A stretch of DNA of 16,225 nt from Fluviibacter sp048859965 (GTDB lineage: Bacteria; Pseudomonadota; Gammaproteobacteria; Burkholderiales; Rhodocyclaceae): NCBI GenBank assembly GCA_048859965.1, contig JBLIZO010000043.1, forward strand, positions 1 to 16,225, written 5' to 3'. The notes under the pieces are model-generated. The model saw nothing but the letters and a program-made list of their open reading frames with translations, searched no databases and had not been told where the DNA came from. Both the position numbers and the translations under genes were made by a program. Within the stretch, counting starts at the first letter, position 1. Each line of letters begins with the position of its first letter. Positions 15,681 through 16,225 of this stretch are shown in pieces.

Positions 15681-16225
15681 ATGAAGGTTTATTACGACAA
15701 GGACGCCGATCTCTCGCTGATCAAGGGCAAGCAGGTCACCATCGTTGGTTACGGTTCGCAAGGCCACGCACACGCACAGAACCTGCGTGACTCGGGCGTT
15801 AACGTCACCGTTGCGCTGCGTAAGGGCGGCGCCTCGTGGGCCAAGGCTGAAGCCGCTGGCCTCAAAGTTGAAGAAATCGCCGCCGCCGTCAAGAACGCTG
15901 ACGTCGTCATGATTCTGCTGCCAGACGAGAATATTCCGGATGTCTACAACAAAGACGTGGCGCCGAACATGAAGGCAGGCGCAGCGCTGGCGTTTGCTCA
16001 CGGCTTTAACGTGCATTACAACCAGATCGTTCCGCGCGAAGACCTGGATGTGATCATGATCGCTCCGAAAGGCCCGGGCCATACCGTTCGTTCCGAATTC
16101 GTGAAGGGTGGCGGTGTACCGTCGCTGATCGCTGTGTATCAGGATAAATCCGGTAAGGCACGTGACGTGGCCCTGTCTTATGCGGCAGCCAATGGCGGCA
16201 CCAAAGGTGGCGTGATTGAAACCAG
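15681..16225 (+). CDS. ilvC: Ketol-acid reductoisomerase, 5' part (runs off the window)
   Basis: The first 181 codons of IlvC, which isomerises and reduces acetolactate or acetohydroxybutyrate with NADPH and Mg2+, are present. The Rossmann motif GYGSQGHAHAQN (about 23-34) is followed by the NADPH-selecting segment LRKGGASWAKAEAAGL (about 46-61), then DVVMILLPDE and APKGPGHTVRSEF. The remaining class I C-terminal knotted domain lies beyond the window. AAAGGA sits a few bases before the ATG. The gene follows ilvH by 38 AT-rich bases (15643-15680), which include a perfect TATAAT (15647-15652) but no matching -35, so it most likely shares the ilv transcript. Confidence 0.97.
   Translation, partial: MKVYYDKDADLSLIKGKQVTIVGYGSQGHAHAQNLRDSGVNVTVALRKGGASWAKAEAAGLKVEEIAAAVKNADVVMILLPDENIPDVYNKDVAPNMKAGAALAFAHGFNVHYNQIVPREDLDVIMIAPKGPGHTVRSEFVKGGGVPSLIAVYQDKSGKARDVALSYAAANGGTKGGVIET

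Overview
The window is ordinary bacterial chromosome, moderately GC-rich and densely coded, and most likely from a betaproteobacterium. I base this on three things. The first is the cassette of an ECF-like sigma factor, a DUF3619-type protein, a DUF3106-type protein and an RDD membrane protein, set divergently beside the ilv operon. The second is the wording of the acetolactate synthase (SIQMCIQELSTC). The third is lptFG divergent from pepA-holC-valS. I cannot name a genus. There are no mobile elements, tRNA or rRNA genes, CRISPR arrays or phage genes, and no gap between genes exceeds about 170 bases.

Layout. 1-405: a cold-shock protein gene with a strong intrinsic terminator. 406-4038 (+): a bepA-like periplasmic metalloprotease/chaperone gene with TPRs, a tusA-type sulfur carrier gene, and a pabB-pabC fusion for p-aminobenzoate synthesis. 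4042-8814 (-): pepA, holC and valS, read in that order, convergent with the pabBC fusion and separated from it by only 3 bases. 8954-11124 (+): lptF and lptG, overlapping by 4 bases, which encode the membrane part of the LPS export ABC transporter. 11139-13249 (-): four mutually overlapping genes, in transcription order sigma factor, single-TM DUF3619-like protein, N-terminally anchored DUF3106-like protein, and RDD membrane protein. 13421-16225 (+): the ilv operon for branched-chain amino acids, with acetolactate synthase large subunit, small subunit, and the 5' part of ilvC, which runs off the window.

Two points stand out. First, the large-subunit acetolactate synthase gene has an in-frame TAG at codon 334, at the boundary between its central and C-terminal ThDP-binding domains. 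The same frame then continues for 238 well-conserved codons to the natural stop. The ThDP motif also reads GEAS, where I expect GDGS or GEGS. This is a young pseudogene, a sequence error, or a read-through or split enzyme. Two other genes here (bepA-like and RDD) end in TAG, so wholesale TAG reassignment is unlikely. Second, the sigma/DUF3619/DUF3106/RDD block looks like a transmembrane signalling module resembling CnrH-CnrY-CnrX: a sigma factor, a single-pass candidate anti-sigma factor, and a membrane-anchored helical protein with LTxxQ-like motifs. It shares a short divergent promoter region with ilv, where a perfect 13-bp inverted repeat lies between the two putative promoters. These functional links are inference.
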